A DNA stretch of 64,000 bases from Clarkia xantiana subsp. parviflora (GCA_036873135.1 JAPTYO010000012.1:6766090-6830089); one strand, 5' to 3'; positions 1 through 10,860 are shown, counted from the stretch's first letter. Program-made: numbers and translations. The notes: a model not told the origin generated them from the sequence alone.

Positions 1-396
1 GGCACGGAGGCAGTTGCTCCCGTGGAAATAGCGGTGGCGTCCCATCGCGCGAAATATTACGAGCCTCTGACAAATGAGGAAATGAGACGTCTGGACTTAG
101 ACCTACTCGAGGAGAAGAGGTGGAAGGCTGATGAAGTCCAGGCCCGAATGCGACTGGCAACAGCCCGATATTATAATCGGCGTGTCAGGTCCCGACAATT
201 CTTCGTGGGAGAACTTGTCTGGCGGAGGAACGAGTTTGTTCATCAAGACCAGATCAACAAGCTGTCACCAAAATGGGAGGGACCCTACAAGATCGTGGGG
301 ATGCCAGTGCCCAATGCATACAAGTTAGAGGATCTCGAAGGCAAGACGTTGAAGCACTCCTTCAGTGGTGAACACTTGAAGAAGTATCATGTTTGA
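1..396 (+). CDS. Pol polyprotein, integrase C-terminal end (partial, element A)
   Basis: The frame is open from base 1 and stops with TGA at 394-396. It encodes the last ~131 residues of a Ty3/gypsy Pol: the tail of the integrase after its catalytic core, with the GPY-type motif (KWEGPYKIV, near residues 93-101) and a terminal SGEH-LKKYHV segment. It matches the last part of element B's integrase with about one amino-acid difference. The listed ATG at 22 is internal, since the open frame simply continues out of the window. Integrase joins the reverse-transcribed copy to host DNA in the nucleus; the catalytic DDE residues of this copy are not in view. Confidence 0.93.
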   Translation, partial: GTEAVAPVEIAVASHRAKYYEPLTNEEMRRLDLDLLEEKRWKADEVQARMRLATARYYNRRVRSRQFFVGELVWRRNEFVHQDQINKLSPKWEGPYKIVGMPVPNAYKLEDLEGKTLKHSFSGEHLKKYHV

Positions 397-431
397 TATG
401 AAGCCGCCACGAATGGCGCAAATTGTCTATC

Positions 432-437
432 AATAAA
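432..437 (+). terminator. AATAAA element downstream of pol stop
   Basis: An AATAAA hexamer lies 36 bases after the pol stop, with another AATAAA near 469. The true retroviral 3' end is expected in the LTR R region, so this may only be chance or allow shorter pol transcripts that stop before the tandem array. Element B has the same sequence on the minus strand near 10,945. Weak evidence: a hexamer alone. Confidence 0.25.
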
Positions 438-544
438 ATCCGATGTAAGCCTACTTTGAATTATTAGTGAATAAAAGAAGTTGCCTTCCGATCAAATTGC
501 TTTCGAATTTATTCTAATTGTTAATAAGACGTCCTGAGTGACGC

Positions 545-1045
545 GACAAAAGCCTTCCGAGGTACGATGAAAGCCCCGCGGGGGACGCATAAGTCGTCTA
601 TATGGCGCGGCCAAAAGCCTTAACAGGTATGAACAAAAGCCCTACGGGGTACACGTAAGTCGTCTATATGATGCAACCAAAAGCCTAGGTACGAAAAGAC
701 CCTGATGGGTCCGCGTAAGTCGTCTATATGATGCGGCCAAAAGCCTTAACGGGTGTGAAAAAGCCTTAACAGGTCCGCGTAAGTCGTCTATATGACGCGG
801 CAAAAAGCCTTAAAGGGTACGATTAAGCCGTCTAGTAGAGACGCAATGAAAGCCTTAAGTGGTGAAGTCCCGATTGAACGAGAAGCCTTAAGTGGTGAAG
901 TCCCGATTGGACGAGAAGCCTTAAGTGGTGAAGTCCCGACTTTGGACGAGAAGCCTTGAGTGGTGAAGTCCCGATTGGATGAGAAACCTTAAATGGTGAA
1001 GTCCCGACTTTGGATGAAAAACCTTAAATGGTAAAAGTCTTAAGT
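545..1045. repeat. Tandem arrays at the pol/antisense-gene convergence point (element A)
   Basis: Two adjoining arrays. From about 555 to 845 there are 4-5 imperfect units of ~60-66 bp, each with the core GTAAGTCGTCTATATG and CCAAAAGCCTTAA. From about 848 to 1035 there are about six units of 31-34 bp around AAGCCTTAAGTGGTGAAGTC. Between them and the antisense stop (1243) is ~200 bp without a visible gene. No coding potential is evident. Element B carries the same arrays with different copy number (10375-10860). Confidence 0.9.
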
Positions 1046-1242
1046 AAAACGTCAGAAGGACGTATGGCGCATCGGAACGTTCTGAGTAACGAATTTAAAG
1101 CCACTTTAGATAAAGTGCAAACGAATATCGGATCGGAGCCAAGACAGATGGAAAGAAAACTATTCATATAATGGCTCGAAGGCCAAAGGAGTTCATTACA
1201 AAAGATAAAGGAGAAAAACGACAAGGACTAAAAATGTAAGCA

Positions 1243-3971
1243 TTAAATTTGGTCCTTGTTAGAAGATGGGCCCTCAGCGGTGTCGGAGGGAGCAAGGTTT
1301 GGAGGGGCTTGGGCAGAAGGCTCCGCAGTTGGCAGAGTCGGGTCCACGGCAGCAGCCTCTTCACTCTCAGCGGGGAGGTTGAAATACTTCTCCGCAACAG
1401 GGGCAAGGGTCTCGGATTTCGTGAAGTCGATGGAATCCGCGTAGGCTGTGTAGAGTTCCTCGACGGCGTTGAATAAAACGTCCTCCACCTCGGACTTGCA
1501 GAACTCCACAGCAGCCAGCTTGAATTCTTCAGAATCCCGATACTCCTTGTGGCCCTGAAGGCGCCCCTCCTCGTGCCCTCGCAGGTGGCCTTCCTCGAGA
1601 CCCTGAGCCTTGGCCTCAGCTAGCTTGGCAGAGAACTCAGCCCTCTCCACCTCAAACTTCGCCTTGGCCTCCGCAAGGAGATCAGCGAAGACATTTTTCT
1701 CATGAATGAGTTGCTGCTTCTCCTGCTCATTCCGCTGATGCTCCATTCGGGCCATCTTCTGATCTCGACGCATGACAGCCTCATGGTCGTGGACCTTCTT
1801 GAGCAGGCTTGTGGCCATGTCATCGAGGAGAGCCTTCTCCTTGGCCATCTTATTTTCGGCCGCCACCGCCTCGTCACGCTCCATCTGAAGCTTGGCTAAG
1901 GCTTCAGGGTTCGCCTGGGCCTGGGCCTCCACCAAAGCACTCTTCAGGGCCAGGATAAGGCCAAAACAGCGCTGTTGGTTGGCGGTATTCTGAAGAAAAA
2001 GAAGAGATCAAGATGTAAACAATTGGAGATAAAAGTAGTGAAGAGAATGAAACGAGAATAGAAGTTTTACCTCCATCTGTCGGATGGCCATGTCACGAAT
2101 CTCCTCCTCAAGGTCCTCCTGCGCGAAGGACAGGGGCCGCTTCAGGGCCGGAGGAACTGACCCCGCTAGCAGATGCAGGGCCAAGCTGGGATCAAGGTCT
2201 CCTCGCCGCAGTGGAATTCCTCGGAGGGACTCGATCGGGTTCCAGGGCAGCATCCTCTGATCGGGAGTAAAAACCTTGTAAAGGTTTTCATCCACAGGGA
2301 AAGGAGGGATGGCCCCGGAACCCTCAGCCTGAAGAGCCACCTCAGCTGGTGGCTCGGGAGTCGGAGTGCGAAGAACGGGAGGAGGACTCTTGGATACGTC
2401 CCTGGCAGCGGGCCTTGTGCTCCTAGACCCCGACCGGCCACGGGGAAGCAGGCCCCCCTCTTCAAGCTCCTCGACGGAAGGAGAAGTTTCCAAGTGGGTC
2501 ACCGGGCGGAACGGAGTCCCCGCCGGGACGTCCTCCAGCAGCAGCTCTTGCGGAGCGGCATCCTCCGCCGGAATAATGGCCTCTGTCGGGGCTGGAGCCT
2601 CCGAGGGACCTGCGTCAGTGGGACGAATGAAGTCAGGAAGAGTACCTTCAGGGCACCATATGATTTGGCGATCAAAATATTCCTCCTTTCCGAAGACGTT
2701 GTAATATCCCGCTTCAATGATATGAGGAACTTCTCTTCGAAGAATATATTTGATCTCTTCAACCCGCACCTTCCGATCGTCGGGGATAAACTCCTTAGGA
2801 ATTAATTGTCTATAACGCTTAATGGCACGACGAACGCGCTTACCTTCTTCGACGGTGGTGGCCCCAAAGGCCCGATCTATCTCCTCCCGCCTGGCCTTCT
2901 TGGCCCCGACTTGTTCGTCGGAAGGAGGGGCTGCAGATAGGGGAGTGGAGGAAGAAGCGCCTTTCTTCACTTGCTTGCGCTTCCGTCGGGAGCCACTCTG
3001 GACAGCGTCGGTCTCACCCTGCTTCAGAATGAGATGAGTCAACAGAGAAGCCTTCTTGGCTGCAAAAGGTAAAAATAAAATAATTAGAAATATTACCCAG
3101 ACGACTAAATCTGCAGAAACAGAATCAAGGAGCCGAACTCCGATGGCAATCAGATTCCGCTCCTGGAGCTTGTTGGCATCAAGGGGTATGAAATTATCCC
3201 CCCAGCGGTAGAGTTGAACCATCTGGAGGGTATTGAGGTCGTCCTCGGAGTAATCCTGGAGCTTGGGGGCAGGGTCCGCCACGACCTCCCATCGGGGCCA
3301 GGGGATAGAGCTATGCTGGACAAAGAAGTAGTACTTCTTCCAGCCACTGTTGTCGGAGCCCGAGTCGCGGATCAGGATCCGATCCTTGTGAAACTTCCAA
3401 GTTTCACTGTCCCAGCCGAATCGTTGAAGCTGTTCCTTCGTCCATTTGGGAAGTCGGGGGGAAAAAGAGCAAACACCGGATTTATTGCACTTCATGCCGT
3501 AGAAGGTGCGGAACAGCAGCAGACTGTATGTCCATTGCTGGCGATGGCACAAGAGCTGGAAAGCATTCCACACGCGGATAGCGTGTGGAGAGAAAGTACA
3601 AGGGTGCGTTTTGTAGAAGTTGCACATCTCTACCATATTTCCACAGAAGGGGAACCGAATCCCCGCGCTCACCTGTCCGGCGGAGACAAACACTTCCCCC
3701 GTCCGAGGAGGTGTAATGATATGCCTCCTCCTAGCAGCAGACTGGGACTCATATGGGAAACGAGGTTCCCAGTCCGAGGTAATACACCCCTCTCTAAGGG
3801 CAGCCTCGTATGTAGCCTCCGAGATCTCATTAACAGCGAACTCGAAGGTGAAAGGAGTCCTAACCTCAGAACTAGCTCCGTCTAAAATGGTTGCAAGCAA
3901 AAGGATTTGAGAAAAGAAAAGAAAGCAATAAACAAATTATGAGAACACAGAAAGAAGTCCTTACCAGACAT
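1243..3971 (-). CDS. Antisense additional ORF (aORF) of element A, putative gypsy-type transposon protein, spliced
   Basis: Encoded on the strand opposite gag-pol. Proposed exons: 3971-3965 (ATG TCT G), 3881-2071 and 1989-1243. Introns are 83 bp (GTAAGG...TTTTAG) and 81 bp (GTAAAA...TTCAG). The first junction restores an Asp codon (G|AC), giving an M-S-D start as in B and C. The N-terminal half resembles the plant family known as putative gypsy type transposon (Transposase_28-like): conserved stretches read GQVSAGIRFPFCGN, HAIRVWNAF and LFRTFYGMKCN. A basic patch (SRRKRKQVKK) may be a nuclear signal. The C-terminal ~230 residues are an Ala/Glu/Lys-rich coiled coil ending in an acidic, Pro/Ala-rich tail. 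A 37-bp pyrimidine-rich segment (3096-3060) reads through in frame. No stop or frameshift is seen, so this is the best-preserved aORF in the window. Function unknown; related Tat elements (Grande, Retand) carry comparable antisense genes. Confidence 0.82.
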
Positions 3972-4127
3972 GATCGAGGGTCAAAAAAGTAAGGAAAAGG
4001 GAGATCGGAAAGATCGAAGTTGCCTTGATCACTTGGAGCACCAGGAAGAGCTTGGAGAGAACTTCGAATGCAAAGAGGGCTGAGAGTCAAAGAACGCAGA
4101 AGAAGTGAATAAGACCAAGGTCCTCCC

Positions 4128-4134
4128 TTTTATA
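4128..4134 (-). promoter_or_regulatory. TATA box of the antisense gene (element A)
   Basis: TATAAAA on the minus strand about 157 bp upstream of the proposed aORF ATG. The same sequence stands at matching distance in B (7278-7284) and C (51196-51202), which argues for a dedicated promoter. It lies in the internal region between the aORF and the 3' LTR, not in the LTR. Confidence 0.65.
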
Positions 4135-4604
4135 GACAAAAGGACAAGTGAAGGGATACAATCGTGACCGTCGAAGACGAAACGATTTGATCAGAACCGT
4201 TGAAATATGGGACGATACGGAGGGGACAGCTGGATGGGCTTGATCTGTACCGTTGAAGAAGAAACGACACGATCTTAATCAACGAGATTATAGGCACGGA
4301 GGAGACGTGCGTGACGTCACAGCTGCCTTTTTCAGAAAACAGCAGTCACGCCGGTTCAAACGTCGTTCCCCTATCCCTAGGCATTTAATGCCGCAGTAGC
4401 CGAGGAGTCTCCTCGGATTTGACAACTGCCCGTGGGGCCTGGTAGGCCCAAAGCAATCATAAGTAAGAGACTGTTGTACAATAACCATACTTAAGGGAAA
4501 AGGCTCCGACGGTGGTATCGGAGGATAGGAAGACAAAGACCTCCGATGATAAGATTGGCAGGCACGGAATCAGAAGACATGACGAACTAAAAGTCCCCCA
4601 TGTC

Positions 4605-4615
4605 TTGGGGGCAAA
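4605..4615 (+). other. Polypurine tract of element A
   Basis: TTGGGGGCAAA immediately before the TG that opens the 3' LTR: the expected plus-strand DNA priming site of reverse transcription. Identical sequence abuts the 3' LTRs of B (6721-6731, minus) and C. Confidence 0.85.
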
Positions 4616-5372
4616 TGATGGGTTCCGATGTAATCGTTAGCCCCGTTATACATCCAATGGACGGCAAGTAAATCCAGTGGGCCTCGTGAAGGCCCGGAAG
4701 GCCCAGAGGCCCAGTACGAAGAGCCCCGACGTAGGCGGGCCCGACATAGGAGCTGTACGCTCTCGATAAGAAGCCTCTGAGTAGGCCCCGATATGCCTTG
4801 GTAAAGGCCTCGATAATAAAGCCCCGCAGAGGCTGGACCTGTCCCGTAGAGACTGAAGGTCCTGGGTGGTGATCTAGAATGAGACAACTCTGGAGTCCCC
4901 GACAGGAGTCGGGACTTGGATCAGAGGATAAGACCGAGAAACCCGCCTACCAGATAGAGTAGTGGGAGACGGTTAAAGATAATAGATAAATTCCCCCGAG
5001 ATACGCAGGGCGTGCCCAAGATACACGGAGTATGGGTAAGATACGCGGAGCGTGGGGCGAAATATACGGAATCCCCCGAGATATACGGAATCGTGGCGAG
5101 ATATACGGAATCGTGGCTATAACGGCCAAGCATGGCCTCAGGTAACTGGGTGACCTCTCTGCCTATATAAAGGAGGAGGTTACCCCAAAAACACTCAATT
5201 CTAATACGAGCTTAGACTGTGCTTACCACCATATTGATCATTATACTCATTTAAGCATCGGAGAGGGATTCTGGGTCACCACCCAGGTCATCCCCTTTTG
5301 CAGGACCACGCGGAGCTTAGGAATCCAGTCATTCCGTCAAGGACGTAACAGAGCTTCGCCCGTGATCCAACA
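4616..5372 (+). repeat. 3' LTR of element A (757 bp)
   Basis: Begins TGATGGGTTCC and ends GATCCAACA (TG...CA). It aligns along its length with the reverse complement of the B LTRs. The U3 part has a run of ~20-bp direct repeats with the core GATATACGGAATCGTGG (about 4990-5120) directly upstream of a TATA box, CTATATAAAGG, at 5163-5173. Transcription would start near 5195. The stretch after 5230 ('CATCGGAGAGGGATTCTGGGTCACC', given here as two halves CATCGGAGAGGG and ATTCTGGGTCACC) is the part best conserved across all Tat LTRs here. Confidence 0.93.
4990..5173 (+). promoter_or_regulatory. U3 direct repeats and TATA box in LTR A
   Basis: Six or so imperfect ~20-bp repeats built on (GA)GATATACGGAATCG end roughly 40 bp before TATATAA (5164-5170). 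Tandem U3 repeats next to the core promoter are the usual place for retrotransposon enhancers. Homologous arrays are in B, C and the solo LTR, with sequence drift (CCGCGTATCTCGG in place of CCGTATATCTCGG). Confidence 0.6.
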
Positions 5373-5959
5373 GTCGTCACGTCACGTGCACAGGCCAAGT
5401 GTCACTCTCAGCTTCTTCCAAGTCCATACACATGCAGTAACCAAGTAACCCATCATAATAATAATAATAATATAATAATATAATAATAATAATAAGAATT
5501 ACTATTTATTTATTTCAAGATCTACACAGATATATTATATACTCAACAAAATATAGAAAAATAAAATGTAAAAGAAACGGAAAATATATTTATGTGTATA
5601 TATATATATATATGATGATTAAAAGAATGCAGCCCCTTTTCGTTGGAGTTGGAGGAGGGGATGGAAACGATCGAGAAATTCTTTCTTTGTACTAAAGCAA
5701 CACACGAGAATTGTTTAATTATCATCATTTAATCCATATAATTTAACTGATTAAAATTCTTATGTAATTAAGGGGTTCCAATAATAATTCTCAAACAATA
5801 GTAATTAAGTACAAACGCTTGTATTTATCCTATCTTTGGGTCCGGACTTCATGATTACAGGACTGCTTGACGAACAAAGGCTCAAATCCTTGCTAAAAAT
5901 GAAAATTATTTTTAAATTATTACAAAAGTAGAGAGTAATAGAAGAGAGAATTTGGTAAT
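5373..5959. other. Spacer between the two inverted Tat copies
   Basis: 587 bp that matches none of the Tat sequences. It contains a CACGTG G-box hexamer (5383-5388), a long imperfect (TAA)n run, a (TA)n run and AT-rich DNA. No convincing gene is present; the 61-residue frame at 5543-5728 (-) runs through the simple repeats. The right part, ending in GTAAT at 5955-5959, probably belongs to LTR remnant G that continues at 17439 on the other side of element B. Confidence 0.6.
5453..5505. repeat. (TAA)n microsatellite
   Basis: Imperfect TAA/TAATA repeats of about 50 bp. A (TA)9-like run follows at 5597-5614. Confidence 0.85.
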
Positions 5960-6720
5960 TGTTGGATCACGAGCGAAGCTCCGTTACGTCCTTGACGGAA
6001 TGCTTGGACTCCTGGACTCCGCGTGGTCCTGCAAAAGGGGATGACCTGGGTGGTGACCCAGAATCCCTCTCCGATGCTTAAATGAGTACGGTGATCAATG
6101 GGTGATAAGCAAAAGTATATGTTCGTATCAGAGTGTGTTTTTTGAGGTAACCTCCTCCTTTATATAGAAGGAGGAGTTACTCAATTACCTGTTACTGCGC
6201 TTGGCAGTTTTACCCATGATTCCGTATATCTCGCCACGATTCCGTATATCTCGGCTAGGATTCCGTATATCTCGCCCCACGCTCCGCGTATCTTACCCAT
6301 ACCTCCGCGTATCTCGGGCACGCCCTGCGTATCTCGGGGGAGATTATCTATATCTTAACCGTCTTCCCACTACCCTCATCTAGTAGGCGGGTTTCTCGGT
6401 CTTATCCTCTGATCACAAGTCTCGACTCCTGTCGGGGACTCCAGAGTTGTCTCATTCTAGATCAGCACTCAGGACCTTCAGTCTCTGCGGGACAGGTCCA
6501 GCCTCTGCGGGGCTTTGTTTATCGGGGCCTTTACTAAGGCATATCGGGGCCTTACTCAGAGGCTTCTTATCGGGAGCGTTCAGCTCATTCATCGGGACCA
6601 CTAACGGCGGGACCCTTCGTGCTGGGCCTCTGGGCCTTCAAGGCTTTTCACGAGGCCTACTGGACCTACTCGCCGTCCAGTGGCTGTTAACGGGGCTAAC
6701 GATTACATCGGAACCCATCA
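5960..6720 (-). repeat. 3' LTR of element B
   Basis: 761 bp, TGTTGGATCACG...AACCCATCA on the plus strand. It is the LTR next to the polypurine tract, so it is the 3' LTR for the minus-strand gag-pol. It differs from the 5' LTR at 7 positions. Confidence 0.96.
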
Positions 6721-6731
6721 TTTGCCCCCAA
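6721..6731 (-). other. Polypurine tract of element B
   Basis: Plus-strand TTTGCCCCCAA, so TTGGGGGCAAA on the coding strand, directly abutting the 3' LTR. Same tract as in element A. The bases from here to 7277 form the internal 3' untranslated region and the upstream region of the antisense gene; no other gene is seen there. Confidence 0.85.
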
Positions 6732-7277
6732 GACATGGGGGACTTTTAGTTCGTCATGTCTTCCAGTCCAAATCTTTTAACCTTTCTTGTCGAAGGTTTT
6801 CGCTTTCATGCCTTCCGATACCACCGTCGGAGGCTTGGACCTTTGCAATTTTTGATACCTCAGTTAGAGGCTTTTGTCTTCATACCTTCCGATACCACCG
6901 TCGGAGGCTTTGATCTTTGCGTGTGATCGTTACATATCAGAGTCTCTTTCTTATGATTGCCTTGGGCCCACCAGGCCCCATGGGCAGTTGCCAAATCCGA
7001 GGAGGCTCCTCGGTTACTGCAGCATTAAATGCCTGAGGATAGAGAAACGGCGTTTAAACCAGCGTGACTGCTGTTTTCTGAAAAAGTAACTGTGACATCA
7101 CACCCGTCTCCTCCGTGCCTATAATCTCGTCGATTAAGATCGTGTCGTTTCCTCTTCAACGGCACAGATCAAACCCATCCAGCTGTCTCCTCTGTACCGT
7201 CCCCTAGTTCAACGGCTCTTATCAAATCGTTTCGTCTTCAACGATCACGATTATGTCCCTTCACTTGTCCTTTTGCC

Positions 7278-7284
7278 TATAAAA
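7278..7284 (+). promoter_or_regulatory. TATA box of the antisense gene (element B)
   Basis: TATAAAA 163 bp upstream of the ATG at 7441, in the context GCCTATAAAAGG. Its position and sequence are conserved in elements A and C. Confidence 0.65.
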
Positions 7285-7440
7285 GGAAAGACCCTGGTCT
7301 CATTCGCTTCTTCTGCACTCTCTCGTTTTCAGCCCTCCTTGCATTCGAAGTCCTCTCCCAGCTCCTCCTGGTGCTTCAAGTGATCAAGGCAACTTCGACC
7401 TTTCCGATCTTCCTTTTCCTCACTTCTTTGACCATCGATC

Positions 7441-10150
7441 ATGTCTGGTAAGGACTTCTTTCCACGCTTTCGTAATTTGCTTACTGTTTACTTTTCCTTT
7501 CTCAATTCCTTTTGTCTGCAATCGTTTTAGACGAAGCTAGTTCTGAGGTTAGGGCTCCCTTCACCTTTGAGTTTGCTGTCAACGAAATATCCGAGGGTTC
7601 GTATGAGGTTGCCCTTAGAGAGGGGTGTATCACCTCGGATTGGGAGCCTCGCTTCCCTTACGAGTCCCAAATTGCTGGTAGAAGGAAGCACATTATCACG
7701 CCTCCTCGGGCAGGGGAGGTGTTTGTTTCTACTGGACAGATAAGCGCGGGGATTCGGGTCCCCTTCTGTGGAAACATGGTGGAGATGTGCAACTTCTACA
7801 AAACGCACCCTTGTACTTTCTCTCCACACGCCATCCGCGTGTGGAATGCCTTCCAGCTCCTATCCCATCGCCAGCAGTGGACATACAGTCTTCTGTTGTT
7901 CCGCACTTTTTACGGCATGAAATGCAACAAGTCTGGTGTCTGCTCCTTCTCCCCCCGACTCCCCAAGTGGACAAAGGAGCAACTTTCACGTTTCGGCTGG
8001 GACAGCGAAACTTGGAAGTTTCACAAGGATCGAATTCTGATCCGCGACTCGGGCTCCAACAACAGTGGCTGGAAGAAGTACTACTTCTTTGTCCAGCATA
8101 GCTCTGTCCCCTGGCCTCGATGGAAGGTCGTGGCGGACCCTGCCCCCAAGCTCCAGGATTACTCCGAGGATGACCTCAACACCCTCCAGATGGTGCAACT
8201 CTACCGCTGGGGGGACAACTTCATACCCATCGATGCGAACAAGCTCCAGGAGCGGAATCTGATTGCCATCGGAGTTCGGCTCCTTGATTCTGTTTCTGCA
8301 GATTTAGTCGTCTGGGTAATATTTCTAACTATTTTATTTTTACCTTTGCAGCCAAGAAGGCTTCTCTTTTGACTCATCTCGTTATGAAGCAGGGCGAGAC
8401 TGATGCCATCCAGGGCGGTTCCAAGCGGAAGCGCAAGCTGGTGAAGAAAGGGGCATCCTCCTCCACTCCCCTATTTGCTGCTCCTCCGACTGAAGAGCAG
8501 GTCGGAGCCAAGAAGGCCAGGCGGGAGGAGATAGATCGGACCTTCGGGGCCACCACCGTCGAGGAAGGTAAGCGCGTTCGTCGTGCAATTAAACGATATA
8601 AAAAATTAGTCCCGAAGGAGTTTATCCCCGCCGATCGGGAGTCGCGGGTTCGGGAAATTAAATATATCCTTCAAGGAGAAGTTCCCCGCGTTCTCAAGGC
8701 GGGATACTACAACTTCCATGGGAAAGATCAACATGTCGAACGTCAAATTCTCTGGTGCCCTGGCGGAGTTATTCCTGATCATGTTCGTCCTGCCACCACA
8801 GGTCCCTTGAAGACTCCTGCTCCGGCGGAGGCTATCATTCCAGCGGAGGCTGCAGCTCCGCAGGAACTAATGCTGGAGGACATCCCGGCGGAAGCTCGGT
8901 TCCGTCCAGTGACTGATCTGGAGGCTTCTCCGTCTGCTGAAGAGCCTGAAGAGGGGGGCCTGCTTCCCCGTGGCAGGTCGAGGTCTAGGGGCTTGAGGCC
9001 CGCTGCTAGGGACGTGTCTAAGAGTCCTCCTCCTATTCTTCGCAGTCCAACTCCCGAGCCTCATGTTGAGGTAGTTCTTGGCACCCCCGGGGCTGAGCCT
9101 ATCCCCCGCCTTCCGATGGACGAGGTGTACAAAATTTACACTTCTGACCAGGCAGCGATCCCCTGGCGTCCGATCGAATCCCTTTCCGGGTTTTCGATCC
9201 GTCGGGACAATCTTGAGCCCGACTTGGCCCTACACTTGCTGTCGGGGTCAAATCTCCTGCTCTGAAAAAGCCACTTTACCTGTCGCGGGAGGATATCGAA
9301 GAGGAGTTCCGCGCCATGGCCGTTCGTCGGATGGAGGTAGTATCCTACTGCCTTATTCTCTTATTTATCCTTACCTTCAATCACTGAATTTTCATCTTTT
9401 TCTCTTCCGCCTTAGGAAACCGCGGACCAGCATCGTAGCTTCGCCATCGCCTTGGCTCTGAAGAGCGCTTTGGAGGAGGCTGAAGCCAAGTCGAACCCTG
9501 AAGCCTTAGCCAAGCTTCAGATGGAGCGTGACGAGGCGGTGGCGGCCAAAAATAAGATGGCCAAGGAGAAGGCTCTCCTCGATGACATGTCCACAAGCCT
9601 GCTCAAGAAGGTCCACGACCATGAGGCTGTCATGCGTCGAGAGCGGAAGATGGCCCAAGTGGAGCAGCAGCGGAATGAGGGGGAGAAGCAGCAACTCATT
9701 CGCGAGAAGAACATCTTCGCGGATCTTCTGGCGGAGGCCAAAGCCAAGCTTGAAGCGGAAAGGGCAGAGTTCTCTGCCAAACTGGCTGAGGCAAAGGCTC
9801 AAGGTCTCGAGGAGGGCCGCGAGGAGGGTCGTCTTCAGGGCCACAGGGAGTATCGGGACTCTGAAGAATTCAAGCTGGCTGCTGTGGAGTTCTGCAAGTC
9901 CGAGTTGGAGGACGCTTTATTCAACGCTGTCGAAGAACTCTACACAGCCTATGCGGATTCCATCGACTTCAAGAAGTCCGAGACCCTCGCCCCCTTCGCG
10001 GAGAAATATTTCAACCTCCCCGCGGATAGTGAAGAGACCGCTGCTGTGGACCTGACTCCGCCAGCCGTGGAGCCTTCCGCCCAGGCCCCTCCAAACCTTG
10101 CTCCCTCCGATGCTGCTGAGGACCCATCTTCCAACAAGGACCAAGTTTAA
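7441..10150 (+). CDS. Antisense additional ORF (aORF) of element B, spliced, with a frameshift
   Basis: Opposite strand to gag-pol. Proposed exons: 7441-7447 (ATG TCT G), 7531-9336 and 9416-10150. Introns are 83 bp (GTAAGG...GTTTTAG) and 79 bp (GTAGTA...CCTTAG). After splicing the protein starts M-S-D-E-A-S-S-E-V. The conserved N-terminal domain spans roughly 7540-8310, with GQISAGIRVPFCGN and LFRTFYGMKCN. Then come a Lys/Arg patch (KRKRKLVKK) and a Pro/Glu-rich linker. The C-terminal coiled coil is at 9452-9860, and a conserved EELYTAYADS segment precedes the acidic tail. Two defects relative to A: a pyrimidine-rich segment at 8316-8351 is 36 bp, not 37, and throws the frame if it is not removed; and one base is missing near 9251, causing an early stop at 9263-9265. 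Neighbouring gag-pol ends convergently at 10990. Biochemical function unknown. Confidence 0.78.
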
Positions 10151-10374
10151 TGCTTACATCTTTTAATCCTTGTCGTCCTTCTCCTTCGTCTTTTTGTAAC
10201 GAACCTCTTTGGCCTTCTGGCCTTTATATGAGTAGTTTTCTTTCCATCTGTTTTGCCACCGATACTTGTTTGCACTTTCTCTAAAGTGGCTTAAAACTCG
10301 TTACTCAGAACGTTACGATGCATTATTGGAATGACTTCATATGTCCTTCCGGCGTTTTAATCGAGACTTTACCA

Positions 10375-10860
10375 TTTAAGGCTTCTCATCCGAAATCGGA
10401 ACTTCACCACTTAAGGTTTCTCGTTCAAAATCGGGACTTCACCACTTAAGGCTTCTCGTCCAAAATCGGGACTTTACCACTTAAGGCTTCTCATCCCCGC
10501 CTTTTAAGATCATTTTCATACCCTTTATAAGGCTTTCATTGCGTCTCTACTGGACGGCTTAATCATACCCGTTAAGGCTTTTTTGTCGCATCATATAGAC
10601 GTCTTACACGGACCTGTTAAGGCTTTTTCATACCCGTTAAGGCTTTTGGCCGCATCATATAGACGACTTACGCGGACCCATCAGGGTCTTTTCATACCTA
10701 GGCTTTTGGTTGCATCATATAGACGACTTATGTGTACCCCGTAGGGCTTTTGTCCATACCTGTTAAGGCTTTTGGCCGCGCCATATAGACGACTTACGCG
10801 TCCCCCGCGGGGTTTTCATCGTACCTCGGAAGGCTTTTGTCGCGTCACTCAGGACTTCTT
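10375..10860. repeat. Tandem arrays at the convergence point (element B)
   Basis: About four units of ~31 bp around CACCACTTAAGGCTTCTCGT (10375-10500), followed by 4-5 units of ~60-66 bp with CATATAGACGACTTACGCGG (10545-10850). These are the reverse complement of the arrays in A, with fewer 31-bp copies. The flanking stretches 10151-10374 and 10861-10989 hold no visible gene. Confidence 0.88.

Larger units (their letters stand above)
1..5372 (+). mobile_element. Element A: Ty3/gypsy Tat-lineage retrotransposon, 3' portion
   Basis: Right-hand part of an LTR retrotransposon cut by the window start. In order it holds the integrase C-terminus (+), a tandem array, a long antisense gene (-), a polypurine tract and the 3' LTR ending at 5372. 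The base after the LTR begins a possible target duplication GTCGT (5373-5377), whose partner would lie outside the window. The family is the same as element B: the integrase end is almost identical and the LTR, repeats and antisense gene align throughout, in opposite orientation. Assignment to the Tat lineage comes from B, where the dual RNase H is visible. The 3' structure is essentially complete. Confidence 0.93.

Noticed and set aside
2173..2805. Long plus-strand frames inside the antisense gene (e.g. 210 and 223 codons at 2173-2805 and 3214-3885)
   Set aside because: Shadows of the GC-rich minus-strand coding sequence; not kept with the same ends in the homologous parts of B and C.
5383..5388. 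CACGTG G-box as a promoter of a host gene
   Set aside because: A single hexamer with no gene downstream in either direction before the next retroelement.
8316..8351. Annotating the pyrimidine-rich segment as a definite intron
   Set aside because: 36-52 bp is below usual plant intron size and the simple GT/AG phases do not agree; reported as ambiguous instead.
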